A stretch of DNA of 35,603 nucleotides, from positions 1 to 35,603 of the forward strand of contig VGHR01000020.1 of the NCBI GenBank assembly GCA_016868205.1. Direction: 5' to 3'. Source of the stretch: Betaproteobacteria bacterium. Lineage in GTDB: Bacteria; Pseudomonadota; Gammaproteobacteria; Burkholderiales; Burkholderiaceae_C. Positions 23,861-32,061 of the stretch are shown piece after piece (position 1 is the first letter of the stretch; every line of letters begins with the position of its first letter). The position numbers and the translations under genes were made by a program. A model generated the notes under the pieces. The model saw only the letters and a program-made list of their open reading frames with translations. It made no database searches and had not been told where the DNA came from.

Positions 23861-24460
23861 ATGTCCTCCAGGCACATCGCTCCGGACCGCCAGGCCATTG
23901 AAGCCATGGAGCCCTTCGAACGGCTGGATCTGGACCGCATTCGCTGGGTGACCGAGGCCGAGCAGGCCGAACAGGCTTGGTCGGCTCTTGCGCACCAGGA
24001 TGTGCTGGGCTTCGACACCGAGTCGCGACCGACTTTCGTGCGCCACCAGGCTTCGGACGGACCGCACATCGTGCAACTGGCCACGGCCGAGGCGGGCTAT
24101 GTGTTTAGCCTGAGGGATCCGCACTGCGTTCTGAGAGTTGGCCAATTGCTGGCGGCGGCCCATATTCTGAAAGTGGGCTTCGGTCTCGGGGACGATCGCA
24201 AGCGCATCATTGCCAAGCTCGGCATCGAGCCGGCAGGGGTGGTCGATCTCAACCAGGTGTTCCACCAGCGCGGCTGGCGTCGCGACATCGGGGTCAAGGC
24301 GGCGGTGGCGGTGAGCTACGGCAAGCGCTTCATCAAGTCCAAGAAGGCCGCCACCTCAAACTGGGCCTCGGCCCAACTGAGCACCGCGCAACTGGTCTAT
24401 GCCGCCAACGACGCCTGGGCTGCGCTGCGGGTCTATCAGGCGCTCATGCACGAGCCCTGA
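23861..24460 (+). CDS. DEDDy-type 3'-5' exonuclease domain protein
   Basis: This is a stand-alone RNase D / 3'-5' exonuclease domain of 199 residues. The DEDDy catalytic set is visible: D52 and E54 (LGFDTES), D111 (GFGLGDD) and Y180-x3-D184 (LVYAANDAW). No HRDC domain follows, so it is not full RNase D. Substrate is not known from the sequence; family members act on RNA or DNA ends. A basic loop (YGKRFIKSKKAATSNWA) precedes the third motif. It lies 5 bases after pyrD. The alternative of a WRN-type DNA exonuclease cannot be excluded. Confidence 0.88.
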   Translation: MSSRHIAPDRQAIEAMEPFERLDLDRIRWVTEAEQAEQAWSALAHQDVLGFDTESRPTFVRHQASDGPHIVQLATAEAGYVFSLRDPHCVLRVGQLLAAAHILKVGFGLGDDRKRIIAKLGIEPAGVVDLNQVFHQRGWRRDIGVKAAVAVSYGKRFIKSKKAATSNWASAQLSTAQLVYAANDAWAALRVYQALMHEP

Positions 24461-24491
24461 GGTAGGCGCGACAGGCGCACGAATCAACAGC

Positions 24492-25688
24492 TCAGCCAAT
24501 CACATTGGCCTCACGCAGCGGCTGCCCGTCCAACCAACGCTGTAGCCCCAAGGGCCGCACATCCACGCTGCGCGGCTGTCCGTGCAGCAACCACTCCGCC
24601 AGCGCCAAGGCAGCACCGGGAGCGTGCTGCATGCCGTGACCTGAAAAACCACTGATCACCGCATAGGCGGGAAGCTGGGGGTGCGGCCCAATGAAAGCAT
24701 TGTGATCAAAGCGGTTCATCTCGTAGTAGCCCGCCCAGGCCCGCTCAACCCGCAGCGCCTGCAAGGCCGGAATGCGGTGGGCCAGCCGCTCCCACTGAGC
24801 TTCGTCCATCTCGCGCCAATCGGGCTCCAGCGGCAGCTCAGGCTCTTGCTCGATCGGTTCGCGTCCAGTCATCAAGTAACGGCCTTCGGGCCTCAGCCAA
24901 AAGCCGCTGGTGTCAATCAGCAGGGGGCAGTCCGGCAAAGGCTGCGGGCAAGAAAGCACGAACACGCTGCGGCGGCCCGCCTCGATAGGCAGAGGCGGTG
25001 CACCCGGCGCAGACAGTCGGGCCGCCCAGGGTCCGCCGGCATTGACAAAGAGACCCGGCGAGAGGAGACCGGCTTGGCGCAGTGCAACCGACTCCAGCGC
25101 GCGGCCCCGCACCTGCAAGGCCAGCACTTCATCGTGCCAAAGCTCGGCGCCCTGCTGTCGGGCCGCCCGCAGCAGCCGCTGATGCAGACCCGGGCCATCG
25201 AACCAGCCCTCGCCACGCAGCCCAAGGCTCCCCAGGCTGATGTCCTCGCACTGCAACCAGGCAAAGCGCTGGGCTAGCGCCTGCGTCTCCAGCAGGGCCA
25301 CTTCCACCCCATGCGATCGCTGCAGCGCATGCAGATCACGCAGGGCCGGCGCCTGGTCCCGGCCTGCCAGGTACAGGTAGCCGGCCTCATGAAGGCCCAG
25401 CGCGGCCTGGCTGCCAGGACCGAGCCAGTGGTCGGCCTGACGCAAAAAATCCACCCCGAACTGCGACAGCGCAATATTCACCGGGCTGCTGAACTGCTGT
25501 CGGATCGAACTGGCGGACAGGGAGGAGGAGGCCTGGACAAAGTCAGGCGCACGCTCGACCAGCACCACTCGCAACTGCCTGTTGAGCCGAGTCAGCCAAA
25601 ACGCTGTTGCCGCGCCCATCACGCCGGCACCGGCAATCAGCACATCCACCGCAGCATCACGCTGCCCGATCGAAGTCGGCCGGCTCAC
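24492..25688 (-). CDS. FAD-dependent oxidoreductase, DAO (FOXRED1/sarcosine-oxidase-like) family
   Basis: This is a DAO-superfamily flavoprotein of 398 residues. The dinucleotide-binding motif VDVLIAGAGVMGAATAFWL lies at about residues 14-32 and is followed by VVLVERAP. The N-terminal ASSSLSASSIRQQFSSP and C-terminal GFSGHGMQHAPGAALALAEWLL resemble FOXRED1 and dimethylglycine/sarcosine oxidases. The substrate is probably a secondary amine or amino acid, which is an inference. It begins with GTG, overlapping the stop of the upstream gene as GTGA, so the two are translationally coupled. It is the third gene of a minus-strand three-gene operon. Confidence 0.87.
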   Translation of the reverse strand: MSRPTSIGQRDAAVDVLIAGAGVMGAATAFWLTRLNRQLRVVLVERAPDFVQASSSLSASSIRQQFSSPVNIALSQFGVDFLRQADHWLGPGSQAALGLHEAGYLYLAGRDQAPALRDLHALQRSHGVEVALLETQALAQRFAWLQCEDISLGSLGLRGEGWFDGPGLHQRLLRAARQQGAELWHDEVLALQVRGRALESVALRQAGLLSPGLFVNAGGPWAARLSAPGAPPLPIEAGRRSVFVLSCPQPLPDCPLLIDTSGFWLRPEGRYLMTGREPIEQEPELPLEPDWREMDEAQWERLAHRIPALQALRVERAWAGYYEMNRFDHNAFIGPHPQLPAYAVISGFSGHGMQHAPGAALALAEWLLHGQPRSVDVRPLGLQRWLDGQPLREANVIG

Positions 25689-26626
25689 GGCCGAGCCTGC
25701 CAGGCTTGCCAGACCAATTGGGCCGCCACCGCATCTTCCACCGCTTGTCCCAACGATTTGAAGATCACGGTACTGCCCGCTGGCGGCTTGGCCACGCGAC
25801 CGGCCAGGACCTCGCCGATCTCGGCGCGTACGCGTGCCCCGGAGGCGATGACATCGCCTGATTCGTGCTCAGCCGCCTGGCGCTGGTCGGCCAGCACCCA
25901 ATGGGCCATGACTGCATCGTCAAGCTCGCGCTGATCCGGCCGCGGGGCGCCGACTGCGGCCACGAAGGCGCCGGGCTTGAGCCAGGCACCCTGCAACACC
26001 GGCGTGCGCGCGTGAGTCACGGTGCAAACGATGTCGGCGCCGCGCACGGCGGTTTCAGCGCTGTCATAGGCTCGCCCGCCGATCTCCTGAGCGCAGGCCT
26101 GGGCATGGGCTGGCTGCGGGCTCCAGACGCGGATCTCGGCCAGGGGACGCACACGGCGAAGGTAGTGCGCATGGCTGCGCGCCAGCACGCCGCTGCCGAG
26201 CAGGGCCAGGACCTGCGGGCCCGGGCGGCAAAAGCAATCGGCAGCCACCGCCGAGGCCGCCGCGGTGCGCGCGGCCGTCAGGCCAGCGCCCTCCATCACC
26301 GCCAGGGTCTGCCCGGTGACCGGGTCCATCAAGACCACTGTGGCAAACAGGGTCGGTAAACCTCGCTGCGCATTGGCTGGAACCAGGGTGAGTAACTTGG
26401 TCGCCAGGGCCGCTCCGACCTGTGCGGGCTTGACGAAGAGCAGGCCCGGGGCCTCGGCGGCCGAAGGCATGGCCTGGGCCTGCGGATCGGCAAGGGGCAT
26501 CACCAGGCGCAAGGGCTGCACCACCCGATCCTGCGACAGCGCAATCAGCGCCAGCCGCACCGCCTGCAGCAGCGCGTCGGGGTCGAGAAGGCGGACCACA
26601 TCGGCCTCGCTCAGAACAACAGCCAC
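25685..26626 (-). CDS. Ornithine cyclodeaminase / mu-crystallin family protein
   Basis: This is an NAD(P)-dependent enzyme of the ornithine cyclodeaminase, alanine dehydrogenase and ketimine reductase family. I choose the GTG at 26626, with GGAGG exactly 6 bases upstream, giving 313 residues (M-AVVLSEADVVRLLDPDA). The substrate-side Lys is in ATKLLTLVPAN. The Rossmann motif is ALLGSGVLARSHAHYL, where GAGxQA is usual, followed by VAAVGAPRPDQRELDD. The frame stays open 18 codons upstream without a ribosome-binding site. Its stop overlaps the next start. It may be a reductase or cyclodeaminase for imino or amino acids; the sequence does not say which. Confidence 0.88.
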   Translation of the reverse strand: MAVVLSEADVVRLLDPDALLQAVRLALIALSQDRVVQPLRLVMPLADPQAQAMPSAAEAPGLLFVKPAQVGAALATKLLTLVPANAQRGLPTLFATVVLMDPVTGQTLAVMEGAGLTAARTAAASAVAADCFCRPGPQVLALLGSGVLARSHAHYLRRVRPLAEIRVWSPQPAHAQACAQEIGGRAYDSAETAVRGADIVCTVTHARTPVLQGAWLKPGAFVAAVGAPRPDQRELDDAVMAHWVLADQRQAAEHESGDVIASGARVRAEIGEVLAGRVAKPPAGSTVIFKSLGQAVEDAVAAQLVWQAWQARP

Positions 26627-26723
26627 AGTCACCCTCCGAAAAACCCCTTGGATGGGGAGCGTCATGATAGCCGCCCGCATCCAGCGGGGCGCCGAGCCAC
26701 ACGGGACGCTATCGGTCAGTTTC

Positions 26724-27836
26724 TCAGGCCATCAGCATCTCGGTGACATGGTCGGCCAGGGCCAGGCAACTGGTCAGGCCAGGCGACTCGATCCCCATCA
26801 GGTGCACCAAGCCGGCGACACCGTGCTCGGCCGGACCGATGAGCCGGAAATCGGCTGCTGGTTCATCCGGGCCGCTGATCTTGGGGCGGATGCCCGCATA
26901 CGCAGGCTGCAGCGCGCCGTCGGGCAAGGCCGGCCAGTAACGACGCACCTGCTCGTAAAAAGCATCGCCACGCCGGGGGTCGACCTGCAGATCCTGCGGG
27001 TCGCGAACCCACTGCACATCCGGACCAAATCGCGCCTGCCCGCCCAGATCGAGCGTCAGATGCACGCCCAAGCCAGCCGCTTCAGGGACGGGATAAATAA
27101 GCCGAGAAAAAGGCGCGCGCGCAGTCAGGGTGAAGTAATTGCCCTTGGCACAGTAGGCCTTGGGCAACAGGTCGTGGGGCATGCCCTCAAAACGCCGCGC
27201 CAGATCGGGCGCCGACACCCCCGCGGCATTAACGAGCCATTGGGTCAGCAGGCGGCTGCCATCTGCCATCTCGATTGCCATGCCTTGCCCCGTGCAAGCG
27301 ACCCGCGCCACCGCGCCATGGAAGGCAACCAAGCCGCCTGCATGCTCCAGATCACCTTGCAAGGACAGCATCAATCCATGGCTGTCAATGATCCCGGTCT
27401 GCGGAGAAAGCAGCGCCGCCGAGCAGCGCAGCGCCGGCTCGAGCGCGCGCGCCTGATTGGCAGTAAGCCATTGCAGTTCTTCCACCCCGTTGGCTGCGGC
27501 CTTGGCGGCCAGGGTCTCAAGTTGGGCCTGCTGGCCCGGCTCGGTGGCCACGATCAACTTGCCGCAGCGACGATGCGCCACACCACGCTCGTGGCAGTAG
27601 GCATAGAGCTGACGCCTGCCCTGCACGCAAAAGCGGGCCTTGAAAGAACCCGGCGGATAGTAGAGCCCGCCGTGAATGACCTCGCTGTTGCGCGAGCTGG
27701 TGCCGGTGCCGATCGTATCGGCCGCCTCAAGCACCAACACCTGAGCGCCACGCAAGCTGGGCGACAAGGCCAGTGCGCGCGCCACGGCCAGGCCGATGAC
27801 ACCGGCCCCAATGACCACCGCCTCAACCTTGTCCAT
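26724..27836 (-). CDS. FAD-dependent oxidoreductase, L-2-hydroxyglutarate dehydrogenase-like
   Basis: This is a flavoprotein of the L-2-hydroxyglutarate dehydrogenase (LhgO) type with 370 residues. It begins [22 protein letters not shown] (FAD motif). Family markers are [19 protein letters not shown] near residue 46, the [17 protein letters not shown] segment, [22 protein letters not shown] and the C-terminal [17 protein letters not shown]. The motifs fit oxidation of an L-2-hydroxyacid with electrons passed to the membrane, but the exact substrate is inference. It is the first gene of the operon with the cyclodeaminase-like and DAO-like genes. Confidence 0.9.
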   Translation of the reverse strand: MDKVEAVVIGAGVIGLAVARALALSPSLRGAQVLVLEAADTIGTGTSSRNSEVIHGGLYYPPGSFKARFCVQGRRQLYAYCHERGVAHRRCGKLIVATEPGQQAQLETLAAKAAANGVEELQWLTANQARALEPALRCSAALLSPQTGIIDSHGLMLSLQGDLEHAGGLVAFHGAVARVACTGQGMAIEMADGSRLLTQWLVNAAGVSAPDLARRFEGMPHDLLPKAYCAKGNYFTLTARAPFSRLIYPVPEAAGLGVHLTLDLGGQARFGPDVQWVRDPQDLQVDPRRGDAFYEQVRRYWPALPDGALQPAYAGIRPKISGPDEPAADFRLIGPAEHGVAGLVHLMGIESPGLTSCLALADHVTEMLMA

Positions 27837-28088
27837 GGCGCTTCAGGGGAACCCTGGCTGGGTTAGGGCGCGCACCGACGCCTGATCAACCGCTTCTTGC
27901 ATGGGCGCGATTGTGCACGCCCCCGGGCCGGTTGACGCAGCTCATGTCCGCGGCGCCGCCGCCGGGCGAAAGCACCGTCCTACACGCGAGAGCTCGGTAG
28001 GCCGACATACGCGGCCCAACCTGCCACACAAAATCATCCAACGATGTTCGAGTGACCGCTCGGCGCCCATCCCCAACAGGAGTTATCT
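27837..28088. other. Intergenic region upstream of the beta-barrel gene
   Basis: This 252-base gap separates the minus-strand flavoprotein start from the plus-strand OMP gene, so it must hold promoters for both. I see no consensus -35/-10 pair. A short inverted repeat, CCTAC with GTAGG around a 13-base loop (about 27979-28001), could be a hairpin in the OMP leader. No small gene is convincing. Confidence 0.5.
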
Positions 28089-28616
28089 GTGCCTTCATCC
28101 CTGCGCAAGCTTTCCCTCATCGCCCTGAGCACCGCCTCGATCATGGCCGGCCCGGCCCACGCCCAGACCACGGGTGAGTCAGGCTGGTGGCCCACCAGCA
28201 CCCTGTCCTATATCGGCCTGAATGCCGGACGCAGTCATTTTGATCAGGGGCGTGACGATGCCTACAGCGTATATGTCGGCACCCACTGGCCCTCGCAATT
28301 CGGTCTTGAGGCGGGGGGCACGGACTTCGGCCGCGCCCGCAATACAGAGGCTTACGGCTTTTATCTGACCGGCGTCGGCCGCATTCCATTGAACGACACC
28401 TTTGCCTTGTTCGGCAAATTCGGGCTGATGTACAGCCGAAGCGATAACGCCGGCGCGCGCGATCACGGTTTGGGCGAAACCTATGGAGTGGGGGTAGATA
28501 TCCACATCAACCGGCAACTGGCCGCCGTTGTGCAATACGACCGCTCGGCCATGCATCTGAACACCGGCCGGGATCGGATCAATATGGCCTCCTTGGGCCT
28601 GAAGTTTCGCTATTGA
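28089..28616 (+). CDS. Small outer-membrane beta-barrel protein (OmpA/OmpW-like)
   Basis: This is a 175-residue exported protein. GTG at 28089 is the start, with AGGAG 6 bases upstream (28078-28082). A signal peptide (about residues 1-25) ends at GPAHA-Q. The mature part alternates polar and aromatic/hydrophobic residues (YIGLNAGRSHFD, YSVYVGTHW, YGFYLTGVGRIPL, FALFGKFGLMYS), as in an eight-stranded barrel, and ends in LGLKFRY with the C-terminal aromatic that outer-membrane proteins use for BAM recognition. Its role is unknown. It sits 60 bases ahead of ompR, suggesting a regulatory or osmotic link. Confidence 0.8.
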   Translation: MPSSLRKLSLIALSTASIMAGPAHAQTTGESGWWPTSTLSYIGLNAGRSHFDQGRDDAYSVYVGTHWPSQFGLEAGGTDFGRARNTEAYGFYLTGVGRIPLNDTFALFGKFGLMYSRSDNAGARDHGLGETYGVGVDIHINRQLAAVVQYDRSAMHLNTGRDRINMASLGLKFRY

Positions 28617-28676
28617 TGTGCGGGAGGGCGGGCCGTAACTGCGGGCCCCGTCCAACTGCAAAGCCGTCCCTGCCTG

Positions 28677-29408
28677 ATGCTGCAGACCGCTCCGCGCCCC
28701 GACAAGATACTCATCCTCGATGACGACGCGCGGATCCGCGATCTGCTGCGGCGCTACCTGTCCCAAGAGGGCTTCGAAGTCACACTGGCCGAAGACAGCA
28801 AGGCACTCAACCGCATCTTGCTGCGCGATGCCATCGACCTGATCGTGCTCGACCTGATGATGCCCGGAGAAGACGGCCTGTCGGTGTGCCGTCGGCTGCG
28901 AGCCAGTCACGACAAGACCCCCATCATCATGCTGACCGCCAAGGGGGAGGATGTCGATCGTATTGTGGAACTGGAGGTCGGAGCCGATGACTATCTGGTC
29001 AAGCCCTTCAACCCGCGTGAGTTACTGGCCCGCATCCATGCCGTGCTCAGGCGCCGTCCGATCACCGAAGTGCCTGGTGCGCCCTCCAGCGAGAAGGAGG
29101 TGGTTCGTTTCGGTCCGTTTTCCCTAAACCTGGGCCTGCGCACCCTCGAGAAGGACGGCCAGGGCATTGCACTGACCACCGGCGAATTCGCCATGCTCAA
29201 GGCCCTGGTGCGTCATCCCGGCCAACCCCTGTCCAGGGAAAAGCTGGCGCAACTGGCGCGCGGTCGGGAGTTCGAACCCTTCGACCGAAGCCTCGATGTA
29301 CAAATTTCAAGACGGCGCAAACTGATCGAGGTCGATGTCAGCGCCCCGCGCTACATCCAGACGGTCTGGGGCGTGGGTTATGTGTTCGTGCCCGATGGGG
29401 CGGGATAG
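28677..29408 (+). CDS. ompR: OmpR-type response regulator
   Basis: This is a two-component response regulator of 243 residues. The receiver domain (about 10-122) has the acidic pair D15-D16, phospho-acceptor D59 (LIVLDLMMPGEDG) and the conserved Lys in DYLVKPFNPRELL. The winged-helix DNA-binding domain (about 140-240) contains LTTGEFAMLKALV, EFEPFDRSLDVQISRRRKL and PRYIQTVWGVGYVFVPDG, which match OmpR closely. The common LRKL is RRKL here. It overlaps envZ by 14 bases. The likely targets are outer-membrane porins, perhaps including the gene just upstream. Confidence 0.93.
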   Translation: MLQTAPRPDKILILDDDARIRDLLRRYLSQEGFEVTLAEDSKALNRILLRDAIDLIVLDLMMPGEDGLSVCRRLRASHDKTPIIMLTAKGEDVDRIVELEVGADDYLVKPFNPRELLARIHAVLRRRPITEVPGAPSSEKEVVRFGPFSLNLGLRTLEKDGQGIALTTGEFAMLKALVRHPGQPLSREKLAQLARGREFEPFDRSLDVQISRRRKLIEVDVSAPRYIQTVWGVGYVFVPDGAG

Positions 29409-30729
29409 TCTGATTGCGCGCCTGCGCCGCGCTGGGCAACCGGTCGGCGGTATCGCCCTGTTCTGGCGCACCCTGTCCCTGCTCAGTGCGCTGCTACTGG
29501 CCTGTATCGCGCTGTGGCTGCAGGTCTTCATCAGTCTGGAGATGGCCCCCCGCGCCCTCAGCGATGCGCGGCAACTGGCCTCGCTGGTCAACCTGAGCCG
29601 GGCGGGCCTGCAAGCGAGCGATCCGATCGGTCGACTGCTCCTGATCAAGACCCTGGCCGATGAAGAGGGACTGCGTATCTCGATCCGACAGACGCAGGAC
29701 CGCTATCAGACGCTGCGCGAGGGTCTGTGGGACGGCCGCATCGTGCAATCACTGCGGCAGCAACTGGGCCCCCAAACCGTGGTGGCCGCTGCCGTCAACG
29801 GGGTGCCCGGGCTTTGGATAGGCTTTGACATCGAGGGCGATGCCTATTGGCTGCACACCGATCGCGCGCGGCTGGTACCCGGCCGGGCCGGCACCTGGCT
29901 GCTGTGGCTGCTCACGGCTGGAACCTTGTCGCTGCTGGGCTCGGTGGTCATCACCCGCATCATCAATCGACCCTTGCATGAGTTGGCTAACGCCAGCGCG
30001 GCGATGCAGCGCGGTCAGGCCGATCAGGAGCATCTGGACGAAAGCGCAGCCACACGGGAGATCCGCGAGGTCAATGTGGCGTTCAACCGTATGACCGAAC
30101 AGACAGCGCGTATCGAACAAGAGCGAAAGCTGTTACTGACCGGCATTTCCCATGACTTGCGCACGCCGCTGGCCAGGCTACGCCTGGAGGCCGAAATGAG
30201 CGTGCCCGATGCGCGTGTCCGCGAACACATGGTGGCCGACATGGCGCAAAGCGCACCGGAGATGGCGCGCCTGCAGGCGGTGGAGCTTGAACCGCTGGTG
30301 CACCAGGCCTGCTTTGCCTTGTCCGACGACCCCCAAGTGCGCATCCATCAGCACATGGAGCCGGGTCTTCGGGTTCTGGCCGATCCGGTCGAGCTGCTGC
30401 GGGCGCTGACCAATCTGCTGGAAAACGCGCGCTTGCACGGCCGAAGCACCGATGGCATCAGCCATATTCAAATCCGCGCTCACGCCACCGCGGCCTGGGT
30501 ACTGCTCGATCTGAGCGACCGCGGCCCGGGCGTTGCCGACGATCAATTGCATCAGCTCACCCGACCCTACTTTCGCGCCCGCCCCCCCGCTTCTGACTCC
30601 GTGCCTGCCGGCAGTGGGCTGGGCCTGGCCATCGTCGAGGGGGCCATGTTGCGCATGGGCGGCGGCCTTTCCTTAAGCCGGGTCCAGCCCAGCGGATTGC
30701 GCGCCAGCCTGCGCCTGCGCAAGGCCTGA
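29395..30729 (+). CDS. envZ: EnvZ-type sensor histidine kinase with shortened DHp domain
   Basis: EnvZ is the membrane sensor kinase that phosphorylates OmpR. From ATG 29395 (MGRDSLIARLRRAG) it has 444 residues. Membrane helices lie near residues 20-48 and 167-188, with a periplasmic domain between and a HAMP after. The H box is H253 in GISHDLRTPL, the N box NLLENARLHG (340-349), and the G boxes are DRGPGV and GSGLGLAIV. Between H253 and VELEPLV there are about 43 residues, against about 56 in E. coli EnvZ. The segment equivalent to NAIIEQFIDYLR (the distal part of DHp helix 2) is missing, in frame. Dimerisation or phosphatase action may be affected. The stop abuts the convergent ispF stop. 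Confidence 0.9.
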   Translation: MGRDSLIARLRRAGQPVGGIALFWRTLSLLSALLLACIALWLQVFISLEMAPRALSDARQLASLVNLSRAGLQASDPIGRLLLIKTLADEEGLRISIRQTQDRYQTLREGLWDGRIVQSLRQQLGPQTVVAAAVNGVPGLWIGFDIEGDAYWLHTDRARLVPGRAGTWLLWLLTAGTLSLLGSVVITRIINRPLHELANASAAMQRGQADQEHLDESAATREIREVNVAFNRMTEQTARIEQERKLLLTGISHDLRTPLARLRLEAEMSVPDARVREHMVADMAQSAPEMARLQAVELEPLVHQACFALSDDPQVRIHQHMEPGLRVLADPVELLRALTNLLENARLHGRSTDGISHIQIRAHATAAWVLLDLSDRGPGVADDQLHQLTRPYFRARPPASDSVPAGSGLGLAIVEGAMLRMGGGLSLSRVQPSGLRASLRLRKA

Positions 30730-31227
30730 TCAGAGTGCCTGCAGCAAGGCGATCGCCTGAGCCTCCATGCTCAGCCCCTGGCCCACCGGTCCCATCTTTT
30801 CAGCGGTCTTGACTTTCACATTGACCTGGGAAAGGCCAATCCCCAGGGCCTGGGCAATGCATTCACACATGGCCGGGATGTACGGAGCCAGCTTGGGGGC
30901 CTGCGCCACGACGGTGGCATCGATATTGGCGATCTGCCAACCGCCGGCACGCACCCGGCGGGCCGCCTCAGCCAAGAGTTTGAGCGAGTCTGCGCCGCGG
31001 TAAGCGGGGTCGGTGTCCGGAAAATGCCGTCCGATATCCCCCAGACCGGCCGCGCCGAGCAGTGCGTCGGTGATTGCATGCAGCAACACATCGGCGTCGG
31101 AGTGGCCAAGCAGTCCCTTGGGCCAATCAATGCGCACCCCGCCGAGAATCAGCGGCCGGCCTTCGGCCAGCGCGTGGGTGTCCCAGCCTTGTCCAATGCG
31201 CAGGGAGACGCAGTTCAGTGAGCTCAT
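30730..31227 (-). CDS. ispF: IspF, 2-C-methyl-D-erythritol 2,4-cyclodiphosphate synthase
   Basis: IspF cyclises CDP-methylerythritol phosphate in the MEP isoprenoid pathway. From ATG 31225-31227 ([20 protein letters not shown]) it has 165 residues, the family length; its start overlaps the ispD stop as ATGA. The zinc ligands are in GWDTHAL, where GFDVHAF is usual, and in [21 protein letters not shown], with [11 protein letters not shown] after. The C-terminal segment [17 protein letters not shown] is the substrate loop. Its stop is back to back with envZ (TGATCA at the junction). Confidence 0.95.
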   Translation of the reverse strand: MSSLNCVSLRIGQGWDTHALAEGRPLILGGVRIDWPKGLLGHSDADVLLHAITDALLGAAGLGDIGRHFPDTDPAYRGADSLKLLAEAARRVRAGGWQIANIDATVVAQAPKLAPYIPAMCECIAQALGIGLSQVNVKVKTAEKMGPVGQGLSMEAQAIALLQAL

Positions 31228-31988
31228 GGCGATGGGGTCCGGTCTTTGGCGCACTGCAGCAGGGCCTGAGCCAGGCCGAAGTCCTCAGGATAAGTGATCT
31301 TGAAGTTGCGCATGCTGCCGCCCACCAACCTGGGGGCCAGACCCAAGGCCTCCATAGCGCTGGCCTCATCGGTCACCGGCAGACCCGTGGCCCGGGCTGC
31401 TTGCAGGGCCTCAATCAGCCGGCCGCACCGAAACATCTGGGGGGTCTGGGCCAGCCATTTGCCGCTGCGCTCCAGGGTCTGCAATACCCGGCCTGCGCTC
31501 TCGCTCTTGAGGGTGTCGGGCAGAGGCAGGGCCAGCAAGCCACCCACCTCGTCATCTTGGCACAGCGCCACCAGGTGCCGCACCAGATCCGGCTCGAGCA
31601 GACAGCGAGCTGCGTCGTGCACCAGCACCCAATCTTCGGGGCGCGGACCCGTCGTGCTGGCCTGCCATGCCTGCAAGCCCTGCAAGACGGTATCGGCCCG
31701 GGTCGCCCCGGCGCAACGCAGGACGATTTCTCTACGGCCCTGCAGCACCGAGTCGATGAATCCATCGCCTGCAGCCACGACCACCGCCACGGCAGTAACA
31801 AGGTCAGGCAGGGCTTCAAACACCTTCAGGGTGTGCAGGATCAGGGGCCGATCACAGACCCGCTGGTACTGCTTGGGGGTGGCGCTGCCAGGGGCCAGCG
31901 CCCGGCTGCCGATACCGCCACAGGGGACCAGCACAAACACCCGTGCGGGGACCTGGTCGGTTTCTTTAAGGAGCAAAGGCGAGTCCAC
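31224..31988 (-). CDS. ispD: IspD, 2-C-methyl-D-erythritol 4-phosphate cytidylyltransferase
   Basis: IspD joins CTP and methylerythritol phosphate in the MEP pathway. The longest frame uses GTG at 31988 (254 residues). Homologues usually begin nearer residue 15 (before VFVLVPCGG), so a later start is possible, but I see no better-placed ribosome-binding site. Motifs are [12 protein letters not shown] and PKQYQ (CTP loop), [30 protein letters not shown] and [11 protein letters not shown]. The extra residues in [13 protein letters not shown] match a beta-type insertion loop. It is upstream of ispF, with which it overlaps, and divergent from mfd. Confidence 0.93.
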   Translation of the reverse strand: MDSPLLLKETDQVPARVFVLVPCGGIGSRALAPGSATPKQYQRVCDRPLILHTLKVFEALPDLVTAVAVVVAAGDGFIDSVLQGRREIVLRCAGATRADTVLQGLQAWQASTTGPRPEDWVLVHDAARCLLEPDLVRHLVALCQDDEVGGLLALPLPDTLKSESAGRVLQTLERSGKWLAQTPQMFRCGRLIEALQAARATGLPVTDEASAMEALGLAPRLVGGSMRNFKITYPEDFGLAQALLQCAKDRTPSP

Positions 31989-32013
31989 CTTGGCATTCTA
32001 AAATCCCGCCACC

Positions 32014-32041
32014 ACCCCAGCTTGTTCGAGCTGGGGTTTTT
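32014..32041 (+). terminator. Strong intrinsic terminator in the mfd leader
   Basis: A 9-bp perfect stem, ACCCCAGCT (32014-32022) with AGCTGGGGT (32029-32037), encloses a 6-base loop and is followed by a T run (32037-32041). On the plus strand no gene ends nearby: envZ stops 1.3 kb upstream and ispD/ispF lie on the other strand. The hairpin is 20 bases before the mfd ATG. TAAAAT at 31999-32004 is a possible -10 box, which would place the hairpin inside the mfd mRNA leader. Confidence 0.88.
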
Positions 32042-32061
32042 GTCGTTCCGGCTCCTACCGC

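Noticed and set aside
27886..28098. Small open frame on the minus strand in the gap before the beta-barrel gene
   Set aside because: No ribosome-binding site, no recognisable composition, and it would run over the promoter region of the gene next to it.
32003..32014. tRNA-like 3' end (TCCCGCCACCA) before mfd
   Set aside because: No T-arm (GGTTCGAxTCC) or other cloverleaf stem precedes it; it is better read as the start of the mfd leader before the terminator hairpin.
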